A DNA stretch of 64,000 nt from Verrucomicrobiota bacterium (GTDB lineage: Bacteria > Verrucomicrobiota > Kiritimatiellia > CAIQIC01 > JAGNIJ01). A model generated the notes under the pieces. That model saw nothing but the letters and a program-made list of their open reading frames with translations. It had not been told where the DNA came from and did no database searches. The stretch lies in the NCBI GenBank assembly GCA_022710725.1, contig JAKLGK010000003.1, positions 310,001 to 374,000 on the forward strand, given 5' to 3'. Made by a program: the position numbers and the translations under genes. The stretch's first letter is position 1, and each line of letters opens with the position of its first letter. Shown one piece after another: positions 56,810-64,000 of this stretch.

Positions 56810-59197
56810 TTACGGGATGATCGCGTCCGGTTCCTTCAGGTCCATCAGCAGCCAGTGGAAGAACCGGACGAAGTTCTCGTTGGACGGCCGGGTGGAGAAC
56901 GCCGAGCGGGAGCTTAAGAACGGGTCGCGCCAGAGGATGGCCAGGGCCCGCTGCTCGGCCACTACATAGTCCTCCTCGTTGGCCGGCGGGTTGTCCGGGT
57001 CGTAGTTGTCGCTGAACACGCGCGCCGCCACGATCACCGTGAACAGGTTGTTCCGCGTGCCCCAGAGCCCGATGCTGTTGCGGACCACGCTCTCGACGAA
57101 GAACTTGTTCGTGCTGGGGATGCCCAGGACGCCCGCCACGGCGGTCTGGTCCCACCGCTCCGCGATGTCCGAGTAATTCACCATCGGCCCTTCGCCCCAG
57201 GTCTGGTTCTGCTCCACGGTGTACTCGGCCAGGGCCTTGGCCTGGTCCAGTTCCAATTGACCGCTCCCCGTGGCGCGGGGAGGCGTGTTGGTCATGGACA
57301 TGTCATAGAATAAGGCGGTCAGGGCATTCGTCTGGCGCGTGTTGATGTTGACCAGGCCCTGCCGAACCGCGTTCGTGTGCACGGTCAGCCGATCCAGGAC
57401 CCGCGCCGTGCGGTCCGGGTCGGGCCCCAGCAGGCGGACGGTTGTCCAGGGCTTGGCCGCGTCATACAGCAGGAATCCGACCTCGCCGACCGATTGGATT
57501 CCGTTGGTCGAATGCTCAAGGCTGCGCGCGTACATCAAGCCGATCTCGTCCGCCGGGCCATTGAGCCGGGACGTATTGTTCGTGCCCTGCGTGGCGGCCA
57601 CGCGGTCCCATTGCAGGGGACTGGCCGATGCAGATGGATCCCAGTTGATCCGGGGATCGTTTGCCGAAGATGCGGCCGGTTCTCCCAAGCGGACCAGCGC
57701 CCCTCCCAGGGCCAGGGCCGGCGCGGCGGCGATGACCTGGAACGTATTGATCGGCCAGCCGGTGTTCACGCGGTCCACGGCCGCGCCCAGGTACTGGACT
57801 TCCAGCGTGCCGTTGAGCACGCACCGCACGCCCAGTTGGGCGGGCGGATAGGCCGGGCTCCCCGACCCGTTGACCACGGCGCTGTGGTTGAAGATGAACG
57901 TGGACGTCTCGAAATCGTAATCGCCATGCTGGATGGCCGGCGGCGTGCTCTGCAAGGCCAACGGAGCCGTAAACGCGATCGGGAGGACCGTCACCTGGGG
58001 GACGCCCGAATACGTGACCTGGAACTGGGCGCCCTCCTGGGTATCTTCCGGAAACGGATACCAGGTCTCCACGGTCAGGTAGAGGAAATGCTCCAGCAAC
58101 TGGTTGGTGCCCTGCGCCACCAGCCGGAACTGGTTGCTGACAATGACCTCGTTGATCATCGGCACGGCCTTGGAGGAATACGTATTCAGGGCCGGATTGC
58201 GCGACACATAGCTCCCGTCGGCGTAATCGTACAGGGCGTTGTAGAAAGCCGTGAAATTCGGGATGGGATCGGTCGGCTCGTCGAACAGGTCTTTCAGGGC
58301 GTTGGAGACCGAGTTGATGTTCCAGTCCGCCGGGTTGCCCCCGATATACGCCACATTCGTGTTCGCCAGCAGGTCGTCCGGGTCGGCGTAGCCGCGGGGA
58401 AAACGGCTGTAGACGTGGAAATTATCGACGAAATGGCCCGTGCCGCTGAACCCGCCCGCCCGGCGGTTCAGCAGTTGGGCGATGCCGTTTCCGTTGGTGT
58501 CCACGGCGGCGTTGTTCTGCCCCAGCCAGTACAACTCCGCCACGCTTTCGAAGCGGTTATAGGTCTCCTGGTAGAGATACAACGAGTCCGACCTCAATTC
58601 CGGCAGCACGGCGGGCGTGGCCCGGATCTCGCCGGGATCGAAGCCATAACGCCGTGGCTTGTTGCGGCCTCGCACAAAGTTGGCATCCAGCAGGCCGGAG
58701 TTGTTGACCACCATGTAGGCGTACTTGCCCACGAATTCGCCGTTGCCGGCGTCATCCAGGCGGTACCAGCGCATGGGGCTCACGTCGGCTTCGTCGGCGG
58801 CGACCTTGACCCCCCAGGGCACGTAATTGGACCCGCCGCTCAAGATGAACTCCTCGCCGTTCCCGCCCGCGTCATACGGCCAGGCGTCCCAGTACGGGTA
58901 CACCTGGTCCTCCATGTTGGTCCGGATCTCGTTGGCCATGATGTGGGCCATGGCGGTATGGACGAGCTGCCGGGCCTTGACCACGTCCATGTAATTGCGG
59001 GATGCCAGCCGCTCGGTGCGCATGATGATGGCGAAGGCGACCGCCATGAGCACCAGGGCCGAGAGGAACCCGAGCACGACGACGAGGGCGATGCCCTGCC
59101 TGTTCCTGGTAGGGCGGCCTGGCCCAGGCCGCCGCAATGCCGGCGGCGCGTTCAGCGAACGCGCCCTACCCCCGACTGCCTGTTTACTCGGGCTCAT
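56810..59197 (-). CDS. GspK-like pseudopilin, oversized, last gene of pseudopilin operon
   Basis: A 795-residue pilin-like protein, more than twice the usual GspK length. Its prepilin stretch RNRQGIALVVVLGFLSALVLM-like region starts at residue 31. Residues 10-30 are encoded exactly by a type D repeat (59108-59170). The large globular part has GspK-like elements (ARQLVHTAMAHIM, FESVAELYWLG, INVNTRQ-like NINTRQTNALTALF). Probably a minor component at the tip of a pseudopilus or an assembly platform for secretion. Starts 4 bases beyond the gspJ-like stop. Confidence 0.75.
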   Translation of the reverse strand: MSPSKQAVGGRARSLNAPPALRRPGPGRPTRNRQGIALVVVLGFLSALVLMAVAFAIIMRTERLASRNYMDVVKARQLVHTAMAHIMANEIRTNMEDQVYPYWDAWPYDAGGNGEEFILSGGSNYVPWGVKVAADEADVSPMRWYRLDDAGNGEFVGKYAYMVVNNSGLLDANFVRGRNKPRRYGFDPGEIRATPAVLPELRSDSLYLYQETYNRFESVAELYWLGQNNAAVDTNGNGIAQLLNRRAGGFSGTGHFVDNFHVYSRFPRGYADPDDLLANTNVAYIGGNPADWNINSVSNALKDLFDEPTDPIPNFTAFYNALYDYADGSYVSRNPALNTYSSKAVPMINEVIVSNQFRLVAQGTNQLLEHFLYLTVETWYPFPEDTQEGAQFQVTYSGVPQVTVLPIAFTAPLALQSTPPAIQHGDYDFETSTFIFNHSAVVNGSGSPAYPPAQLGVRCVLNGTLEVQYLGAAVDRVNTGWPINTFQVIAAAPALALGGALVRLGEPAASSANDPRINWDPSASASPLQWDRVAATQGTNNTSRLNGPADEIGLMYARSLEHSTNGIQSVGEVGFLLYDAAKPWTTVRLLGPDPDRTARVLDRLTVHTNAVRQGLVNINTRQTNALTALFYDMSMTNTPPRATGSGQLELDQAKALAEYTVEQNQTWGEGPMVNYSDIAERWDQTAVAGVLGIPSTNKFFVESVVRNSIGLWGTRNNLFTVIVAARVFSDNYDPDNPPANEEDYVVAEQRALAILWRDPFLSSRSAFSTRPSNENFVRFFHWLLMDLKEPDAIIP
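59108..59170. repeat. Type D double-hairpin repeat inside the gspK-like gene (copy 2)
   Basis: GGTAGGGCG...CGCCCTACC ends enclose the hairpins GGCGGCCTGG/CCAGGCCGCC and GGCGCGTTC/GAACGCGCC. At 63 bases (21 codons) it leaves the frame intact and encodes residues 10-30. Confidence 0.7.
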
Positions 59198-59201
59198 GTG
59201 T

Positions 59202-60044
59202 TTATCTCGAATACCCCAGCCGGTTCGGGAAATAGACCCGGGCCGCGTATCGCCGGGAATGCTTGTCCCGGTACGCGTACGCCGCCGTCTTGTCCGCCAG
59301 GTTCCAAAGGTCGGCCATCTGGATGCTCTCCTCCTCCGAAAACATCTCCAGGTACATGTCGATCCACAGCGGCAGCTTGTCGCCGTGGTTGGTGCTCGCG
59401 TAAGAGTAAACGTATCGCCCATCATCCTCGCTGAACGCCCAGACCTCGAAGGCGGCCACGTTTTCGCCAACAGCCTCCATCTCATTACCGACGTTTTCTG
59501 GGTAATGATAGGGAGGAATGATTGGTGTGAAGTACTTCCACCATTCCTTGTTATGATAGGTGCTTTGGAGAAGGCCCTCTTTGTCCCTGGTCAAGTCACC
59601 TGTCTTGCGAGAACGAACCAGAGTAAACCGATTCGCAATGGGGATGTTCGCTTCATCCCACATATTGGTCACAAAGTAAATATGATGCGGAGCAGCGCGG
59701 CGCATATCGGACCCATACAATGGTGTGCGCACCGCCGACACGAAGAAGAGTTCGTCCGACTGCCACCCATAGGACAACACGCCGTACCAGGGATTCTCGC
59801 TCTCGAGCTTGAAGGACACGGTCTTGTCCGCAAACGACTGCGAAAGCTCCCGCACCAGGAAGTCCATCACGGCCCGCCCTTCGCCGAGGTCGTAGGCCCG
59901 CTTCGTGCCCTGCTTCCAGATGCGGGTGCTGTCCGTGAAGATGTTGCCGAGGACGAGGACGATGACCATGAGAATGGACATGGCCGCCATGATCTCGATC
60001 AGGGTGAAACCCCGACGCCGCGCGCTCTGGATGGAGAGGTTCAT
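59202..60044 (-). CDS. GspJ/PilW-like minor pseudopilin
   Basis: A 280-residue pseudopilin. The prepilin peptidase site is RRRGFTLIEIMAAMSILM (cleavage before F); the membrane helix follows. The globular part is Trp- and Tyr-rich (WYGVLSYGWQSDELFF). Position between gspI- and gspK-like genes and size fit GspJ. Its start overlaps the previous stop as ATGA; longer in-frame starts are not credible. Confidence 0.8.
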   Translation of the reverse strand: MNLSIQSARRRGFTLIEIMAAMSILMVIVLVLGNIFTDSTRIWKQGTKRAYDLGEGRAVMDFLVRELSQSFADKTVSFKLESENPWYGVLSYGWQSDELFFVSAVRTPLYGSDMRRAAPHHIYFVTNMWDEANIPIANRFTLVRSRKTGDLTRDKEGLLQSTYHNKEWWKYFTPIIPPYHYPENVGNEMEAVGENVAAFEVWAFSEDDGRYVYSYASTNHGDKLPLWIDMYLEMFSEEESIQMADLWNLADKTAAYAYRDKHSRRYAARVYFPNRLGYSR

Positions 60045-60544
60045 GGGTTGACGTTCGACAGTTCGACGTAGAACTTGCGCACCAGGTCGGTCGGCCCGAA
60101 TTCGCCGGGCAGCACTTCGAGCCGGGCGTACGCCAGGTGATTGCGCAGGGCGCCAGCCACGGGGCGGATATCCAGCTTGTAGCGCATGGCGTATTCCGTG
60201 AACTGCTGCTCGGTCCACCGGTTGATGTACCGGTTCGTCCGCCAGGTGGCCGTCGGAACCACGGTCAGCTGGCCCACGTTGGCCCAGATGTCCGTGGCGG
60301 CCGGGATCGCGGCGATGTCGTACTGCAGCCGCGCCCATTCCATGGTCACGGCCTGGGCCATGATCGCGCTCATGACGTCCTCGGCGAAGAAGGCGGCCAT
60401 GGTGTCGTCCTGCGAGGCCTTGTCCGTGTCCAGCGCGGAGAAGAACAGGCCGAAGATCGCCATCAGGCCGATCCCGATCACCATCATCGCCAGGGCCACT
60501 TCCACCAGGGTGAAGCCCGCCTTTATTGGGACCTGTGTCTTCAT
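60041..60544 (-). CDS. GspI/PilV-like minor pseudopilin
   Basis: A 167-residue pseudopilin with KAGFTLVEVALAMMVIGIGLMAI, the type IV prepilin cleavage site and helix. The E5 residue needed for assembly is kept. Overlaps both neighbours by 4 bases, so the set is translationally coupled. Confidence 0.8.
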   Translation of the reverse strand: MKTQVPIKAGFTLVEVALAMMVIGIGLMAIFGLFFSALDTDKASQDDTMAAFFAEDVMSAIMAQAVTMEWARLQYDIAAIPAATDIWANVGQLTVVPTATWRTNRYINRWTEQQFTEYAMRYKLDIRPVAGALRNHLAYARLEVLPGEFGPTDLVRKFYVELSNVNP

Positions 60545-61194
60545 GGCGTGTATTCCCGCGCGCGGATCCGGCCAGTCAGGGGTTGCACATTAATTTCGGT
60601 AATAGGCGCATTGGAACGAGCGCTTGGTAATTCCGCCGTTCCTGCTGCGAGATCAGCTTGAACAGTTCCCTCCGTCAAGTATACAGCAAATGGAGTATTT
60701 CCCATCGTCGTAGCTCCATCAGGACGGAACGCGACCGTGCTCATCTCCACATTCGGTCCATTCGTAGTTGGGAACGGAACAATTTCAATTGGCTCGCTCC
60801 TCTGGAACAAGTTCTTGATCCCCCCCATGCCGGAGTAATAAACGGGCGTAAACACCACGCCCGGCGGCAGGATGTTCCATTCGCCCAGGTACTGGCTCAC
60901 GGGGGTCCGGGCGAACGGCGCGTAGGCGCGGAACGCCTTCTCGGCCTCGCGCGGCTGTCCCGCGAACAGGGCGGGCGTATTGTCGGGGAACAGCAGGTAG
61001 ACGTATCGGCGGCCCGTGATCGCCGCTTGACGGGCCAGGGTCATGGTGGTCGTGAGTTGGAACGACGCCGTCCGCAGCCGGCCCCCGCGGTCGGCCCCCT
61101 GGAACGTCGGGAGGGCGATGAGCATGAGGGCGGCGATGATGACGATCACCACCATCAACTCGACCAGCGTAAAGGCTGACTTTCTGGAAGTCAT
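60541..61194 (-). CDS. GspH/FimT-like minor pseudopilin
   Basis: A 217-residue pseudopilin with AFTLVELMVVIVIIAALMLIALPTF, E5 kept. The globular part (FQLTTTMTLARQAAITGRRYVYLLF) fits GspH. Overlaps the gspI-like gene by 4 bases. Confidence 0.8.
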   Translation of the reverse strand: MTSRKSAFTLVELMVVIVIIAALMLIALPTFQGADRGGRLRTASFQLTTTMTLARQAAITGRRYVYLLFPDNTPALFAGQPREAEKAFRAYAPFARTPVSQYLGEWNILPPGVVFTPVYYSGMGGIKNLFQRSEPIEIVPFPTTNGPNVEMSTVAFRPDGATTMGNTPFAVYLTEGTVQADLAAGTAELPSARSNAPITEINVQPLTGRIRAREYTP

Positions 61195-61217
61195 AAGGAT
61201 TCAGTGTCTAGATCCGC

Positions 61218-61249
61218 TCCGTCACTCTGCCACTTTGCCACTCTGCCAC
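61218..61249. repeat. Short tandem octamer repeat
   Basis: Four tandem octamers of the form TCTGCCAC, with variants TCCGTCAC and TTTGCCAC, between the gspG-like and gspH-like genes. Not a CRISPR: units are contiguous with no spacers. Confidence 0.6.
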
Positions 61250-61256
61250 TTTCCCC

Positions 61257-61790
61257 TCACCACGACTTGATATTGTCGTCGTCCAGGTCGGCTTCCGGGC
61301 CGCGCGACCAGGCCGCGACCGGCCGGTTGGCCACGGTGCCGTACACGGGCACGTTCTTGCAGTCGTTGTCGAACGCCGTGTCCACGGTGATGGTGTACTG
61401 CCGCTGCCAGGGGTCGATGAAGTTGCCGTCCCCATCCAGGGCCTTGTCCGCCAGCTCGATGTACACGATGCGGCGGGGATTGTTGACGTGGGTCGCGTTG
61501 CCCGGGCCGTCGATGGCGCGTAAGACGTTCAGGAGCTGGGCGTTCGCCACGGCGCCGAGTTCGCTGTAGGTCAGGTCGTCCTGCTGCCCGCTGTTGTGCG
61601 GGAACCGGGAATAGTCGTTGAAGTAGGCCTTGACGGCGGTCTCGATGGTCTTGATCTCGGCGGCGGCCTGGGCCTTCTTGGCGCTGATCATGGCCTTGCT
61701 GATCACCGGCACGGAGATCGCGGCCAGGATGCCGATGATGGCGATGACCACCAGCAGCTCGATCAGTGTAAACCCTTTATTTTTCCTCAT
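61257..61790 (-). CDS. GspG-like major pseudopilin (1)
   Basis: A 177-residue pseudopilin with KGFTLIELLVVIAIIGILAAISVPV, the N-terminal signature. The C-terminal calcium-site-like region DPWQRQYTI...SRGPEADLDDDNI is typical of GspG. Longer loop than the other GspG in this operon. Confidence 0.82.
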   Translation of the reverse strand: MRKNKGFTLIELLVVIAIIGILAAISVPVISKAMISAKKAQAAAEIKTIETAVKAYFNDYSRFPHNSGQQDDLTYSELGAVANAQLLNVLRAIDGPGNATHVNNPRRIVYIELADKALDGDGNFIDPWQRQYTITVDTAFDNDCKNVPVYGTVANRPVAAWSRGPEADLDDDNIKSW

Positions 61791-61806
61791 GATGGCCTCT
61801 TCTTCC

Positions 61807-61860
61807 CCTTCGCGTTCATTGGCGTTAATTCGCGGTCGTATCCCCCGTTTTTCGCGGTTA
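61807..61860. repeat. Type C palindromic repeat, short copy
   Basis: TTCGCGTTCATTGGCGTTAATTCGCGG with CCGTTTTTCGCGGTTAA: one strand of the CGCGAA family, in the gap between the two gspG-like genes. Confidence 0.45.
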
Positions 61861-62271
61861 AAGGTGCTCGATCCTCGTCTCGATGTTGTCCGGGTCCGGC
61901 CCGTAGGACCAGAGCTTGAACTGGTACCGGCCCAGGCTCTCGTACTGGTAGGCCCGCTCCCACGGGTCCTTGAACGTGACTTCGGGGTTGAAATTGGTCA
62001 GGGCGGTCCGGACGGCGTCCCACTCCGCCCCGCCGGCGTCCATGGCGCCGGTCAGCAGGGGGTACCCGCCGTAGTCCAGGCGGTATTTTTCCAGGGCGTT
62101 CTTGATCTGCTGCAGGCCCGCCATGGCCCGGGCGTTGGCCGCCTTGCGGCCGGCGTAGCCGGTGATGCCGAAGACGATGCTGCCGAGGATGGCCATGATC
62201 ATGATCACGACCATCATCTCTATCAGCGTGAACCCTTTACGCCCGCCCCGACCCTGTCTTTCCGGTCTCAT
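61858..62271 (-). CDS. GspG-like major pseudopilin (2), first gene of pseudopilin operon
   Basis: A 137-residue pseudopilin. The cleavage site is GGRKGFTLIEMMVVIMIMAILGSI, and the C-terminal part DPWERAYQYESLG...LWSYGPDPDNIETRIEHL is the GspG end. The start at MRPERQGRGG keeps the leader short, as in other prepilins. No gspD, E or F gene lies near, so secretin, ATPase and platform must be elsewhere. Confidence 0.82.
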   Translation of the reverse strand: MRPERQGRGGRKGFTLIEMMVVIMIMAILGSIVFGITGYAGRKAANARAMAGLQQIKNALEKYRLDYGGYPLLTGAMDAGGAEWDAVRTALTNFNPEVTFKDPWERAYQYESLGRYQFKLWSYGPDPDNIETRIEHL

Positions 62272-62366
62272 GACGGCCTGCCTCCAATCCGCGGAAGCCC
62301 TTCTCATCCTTCCACTAACTAACGTACCCACACGGCGGTCGGAAGTCTAATGAAAACGGAGGATGT

Positions 62367-62482
62367 GAACCACAGAGGTCACGGAGGCTCACAGAGGGAA
62401 GGCCTTCGAGAAGGAATCAGGCCCATTCGTCCATATCGATCCCCTATCCTCTCCTCCGCGGCCTCTGTGTCCTCCGTGGTTA
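62367..62482. repeat. Type A palindromic repeat
   Basis: GAACCACAGAGGTCACGGAGG at the left and CCTCTGTGTCCTCCGTGGTTAA at the right. It occupies most of the 292-base divergent gap (62272-62563) between the pseudopilin operon and the M48 peptidase gene; nothing else is recognisable there. Confidence 0.65.
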
Positions 62483-62563
62483 AACTTCCTGGTGCCTTCC
62501 GTTCAATATTGATTTTCCGGCCGGGTTCCGGCCAGAATTCCGCCCGGAAAGACGGAGGCTGCC

Positions 62564-63874
62564 ATGAAGAGCACAACGATGAGCCGGCGCGAGTTCCTGG
62601 CCCTGTCCGCCCTCTCCGGGGCGGCGGTGATGACGGGCTGCGCGACGAACCCGGTGACGGGCAAGAAGGAACTGATGTTCATCAGCGAGGCGGAGGAGAT
62701 CCGCATGGACTCCCAGGCGTCCCCGCACCAGTTCTCGGCCGACTACGGCCCCGTGGAAGACCCCGCCCTGAACGCCTACCTCACGCAGGTCGGCGGCAGC
62801 CTGGCGGAGCGGTCGCACCGGCCGGGCATGCCCTACACCTTCCGCGTCGTGAACGCCTCGCACGTCAACGCCTACGCCTTCCTCGGCGGCAGCATCGCGG
62901 CGACGCGCGGGATCATGCTGGCGATGGACGACGAGGCGGAACTGGCGGCCCTGCTCGGCCACGAGATCGGGCACGTCAACGCGCGCCACGCAGCCCGGTC
63001 GATGACCAGCGGCATCCTGGCCCAGGTCGCCGTCGCCGCGGCCACGGTGGCCGTCGCGGAGAAGAACGAGGACTGGGCGCCCGTGGTCGCTGGGCTGGGC
63101 GGCATCGGCGCCGGCGCGCTGCTGGCCCGGTACAGCCGGGCGCACGAGCGGGAGGCGGACGCGCTGGGCATGGAGTACATGGTGCGCAGCGGCTACAACC
63201 CGCAGGGCATGACCGGGTTGCAGGACATCCTCGTGAAGATGTCCCACGGCAAGCCGAGCGCCATCGAGCTGATGTTCGCGACGCACCCGATGAGCCAGGA
63301 GCGGTACGACACCGCCGTCAAGCGGGCCCGGTCCGAATACGGCGAATCCGCCAGCCTGCCGCTCTACCGCGAGCGATACATGGACAGCACGGCCGCCCTC
63401 CGAACGCTCCAGCCCACCGTGGACGAGATCCAGAAGGGCGACAAATCCGTGGGCGATAAGAAGCTCGAGGAGGGACTGTCCCACTACAAGGCCGCGCTGG
63501 AGAAGACGCCGGACGATTACGAGGCCCTGCTGAAGGCCTCGAAGGTCTGCCTGGCCCTGAACCGCCCCGCGGACGCGCAGTCCTACGCCGCCGCGGCCAA
63601 GGCCGCCTACCCGCAGGAGGCGCAGGCCTATCACGTCGAGGGCATGGCGGCGCTGTACAACAGCCGGTATGACAAGGCCCTGGCGGACTTCAACCACTAC
63701 GACCGGATCCTGCCCGGCAATCCCAACACGACGTTTTACTCGGGCTTCGCGCTCGAGGGCATGGGCCGCCGATCGGAGGCGGGCGCGAAGTACAAGGCCT
63801 ACCTCCAGGCCGTCGGCGAGGGCGCCGAGGCGCAGCATGCCTTCAGCCGCGTCACGGAGTGGCAGCAGTGGTAG
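62564..63874 (+). CDS. M48-family metalloprotease lipoprotein with TPR tail (BepA/YfgC-like)
   Basis: A 436-residue lipoprotein. SRREFLALSALSGAAVMTGCAT gives a twin-Arg-like lead and a lipobox cysteine near residue 25. The zinc site is GHEIGHVNARHA (HEXXH), with the third ligand in YSRAHEREADALG. Residues about 280-430 form TPR-like helical pairs (LEEGLSHYKAALEKTPDDYEALLK, YHVEGMAALYNSRYDKALADF). Relatives degrade or chaperone misassembled outer-membrane proteins. GGAGG precedes the ATG. Confidence 0.88.
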   Translation: MKSTTMSRREFLALSALSGAAVMTGCATNPVTGKKELMFISEAEEIRMDSQASPHQFSADYGPVEDPALNAYLTQVGGSLAERSHRPGMPYTFRVVNASHVNAYAFLGGSIAATRGIMLAMDDEAELAALLGHEIGHVNARHAARSMTSGILAQVAVAAATVAVAEKNEDWAPVVAGLGGIGAGALLARYSRAHEREADALGMEYMVRSGYNPQGMTGLQDILVKMSHGKPSAIELMFATHPMSQERYDTAVKRARSEYGESASLPLYRERYMDSTAALRTLQPTVDEIQKGDKSVGDKKLEEGLSHYKAALEKTPDDYEALLKASKVCLALNRPADAQSYAAAAKAAYPQEAQAYHVEGMAALYNSRYDKALADFNHYDRILPGNPNTTFYSGFALEGMGRRSEAGAKYKAYLQAVGEGAEAQHAFSRVTEWQQW

Positions 63875-63887
63875 CTCCAGGGAAGAG

Positions 63888-63946
63888 GAACTACGAAAAA
63901 CGCGAAAGGCGCCAAAAGAACTTCCTTTCGCGTATTTCGTAGTTTC
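63888..63946. repeat. Type C palindromic repeat
   Basis: AACTACGAAAAACGCGAAAGG pairs with CCTTTCGCGTATTTCGTAGTTTC with one mismatch. Lies just beyond the M48 gene stop. The window ends 54 bases further on with nothing recognisable. Confidence 0.65.
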
Positions 63947-64000
63947 CCTCGTTTAGCGTGAAACCGTCTTCTCCCAGTCCTGCTCCGGAACCGCTCTCCG

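Noticed and set aside
61218..61249. CRISPR-like array
   Set aside because: The octamers are contiguous, have no spacers and no cas genes are near.

Overview
The window is a GC-rich bacterial chromosome segment. Several traits point to the PVC superphylum, most likely Kiritimatiellota or a close relative; this is inference, because no rRNA gene is present. The traits are large secreted proteins that end in the same small beta-rich C-terminal module, a run of type II-secretion-like pseudopilin genes, an archaeal-type DNA topoisomerase VI, an LpxC homologue and outer-membrane barrel proteins (a Gram-negative envelope), and intergenic spaces full of palindromic repeats of a few families.

Layout. 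1-7.9 kb: amino-acid biosynthesis on the minus strand (valS start, cimA, lysC, hom). hom is preceded by a possible Thr/Ile attenuator, and a secreted 5'-nucleotidase is convergent with lysC. 8-24.5 kb: mixed housekeeping and envelope genes. These are a periplasmic-sensor hybrid kinase, a YhiN-type flavoprotein, a nitroreductase, an ion permease, an MFS pump, a HAD phosphatase, a thioesterase, a papain-like secreted peptidase, priA, a CBM20-like esterase and a YjbQ protein. 24.5-37.3 kb: a regulatory and metabolic island. A beta-ketoacyl synthase, two histidine kinases and an NtrC-type sigma54 activator are overlapped head to tail on the minus strand. Divergent from them are an O-methyltransferase and, behind a near-perfect sigma54 promoter, a FadL-like channel, a receiver-kinase protein and a VAO-type flavin oxidase. 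I consider this the best candidate for an undescribed system: a membrane or lipid-linked signal apparently controlling synthesis, transport or oxidation of a hydrophobic, possibly aromatic, compound.

37.3-50.2 kb: glgA with a SagB-type nitroreductase, a sigma54-preceded porin-like protein, a Nudix hydrolase, nadB, a radical-SAM-like protein that has lost its cluster cysteines, tRNA-Pro(TGG), an LpxC-like deacetylase, and topoisomerase VI A and B. 50.5-64 kb: a 1781-residue modular surface protein, a broken minimal nucleotidyltransferase cassette, a six-gene pseudopilin operon (two GspG-like plus GspH, I, J and K-like), and an M48 lipoprotein peptidase with TPRs. Palindromic repeats of types A (CCACAGAGG), B (CCGCGGAT), C (CGCGAAA) and D (double hairpin GTAGGGCG...CGCCCTACC) sit between genes throughout. 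One type D copy lies in frame inside the gspK-like gene. No IS element, prophage or CRISPR array was seen.
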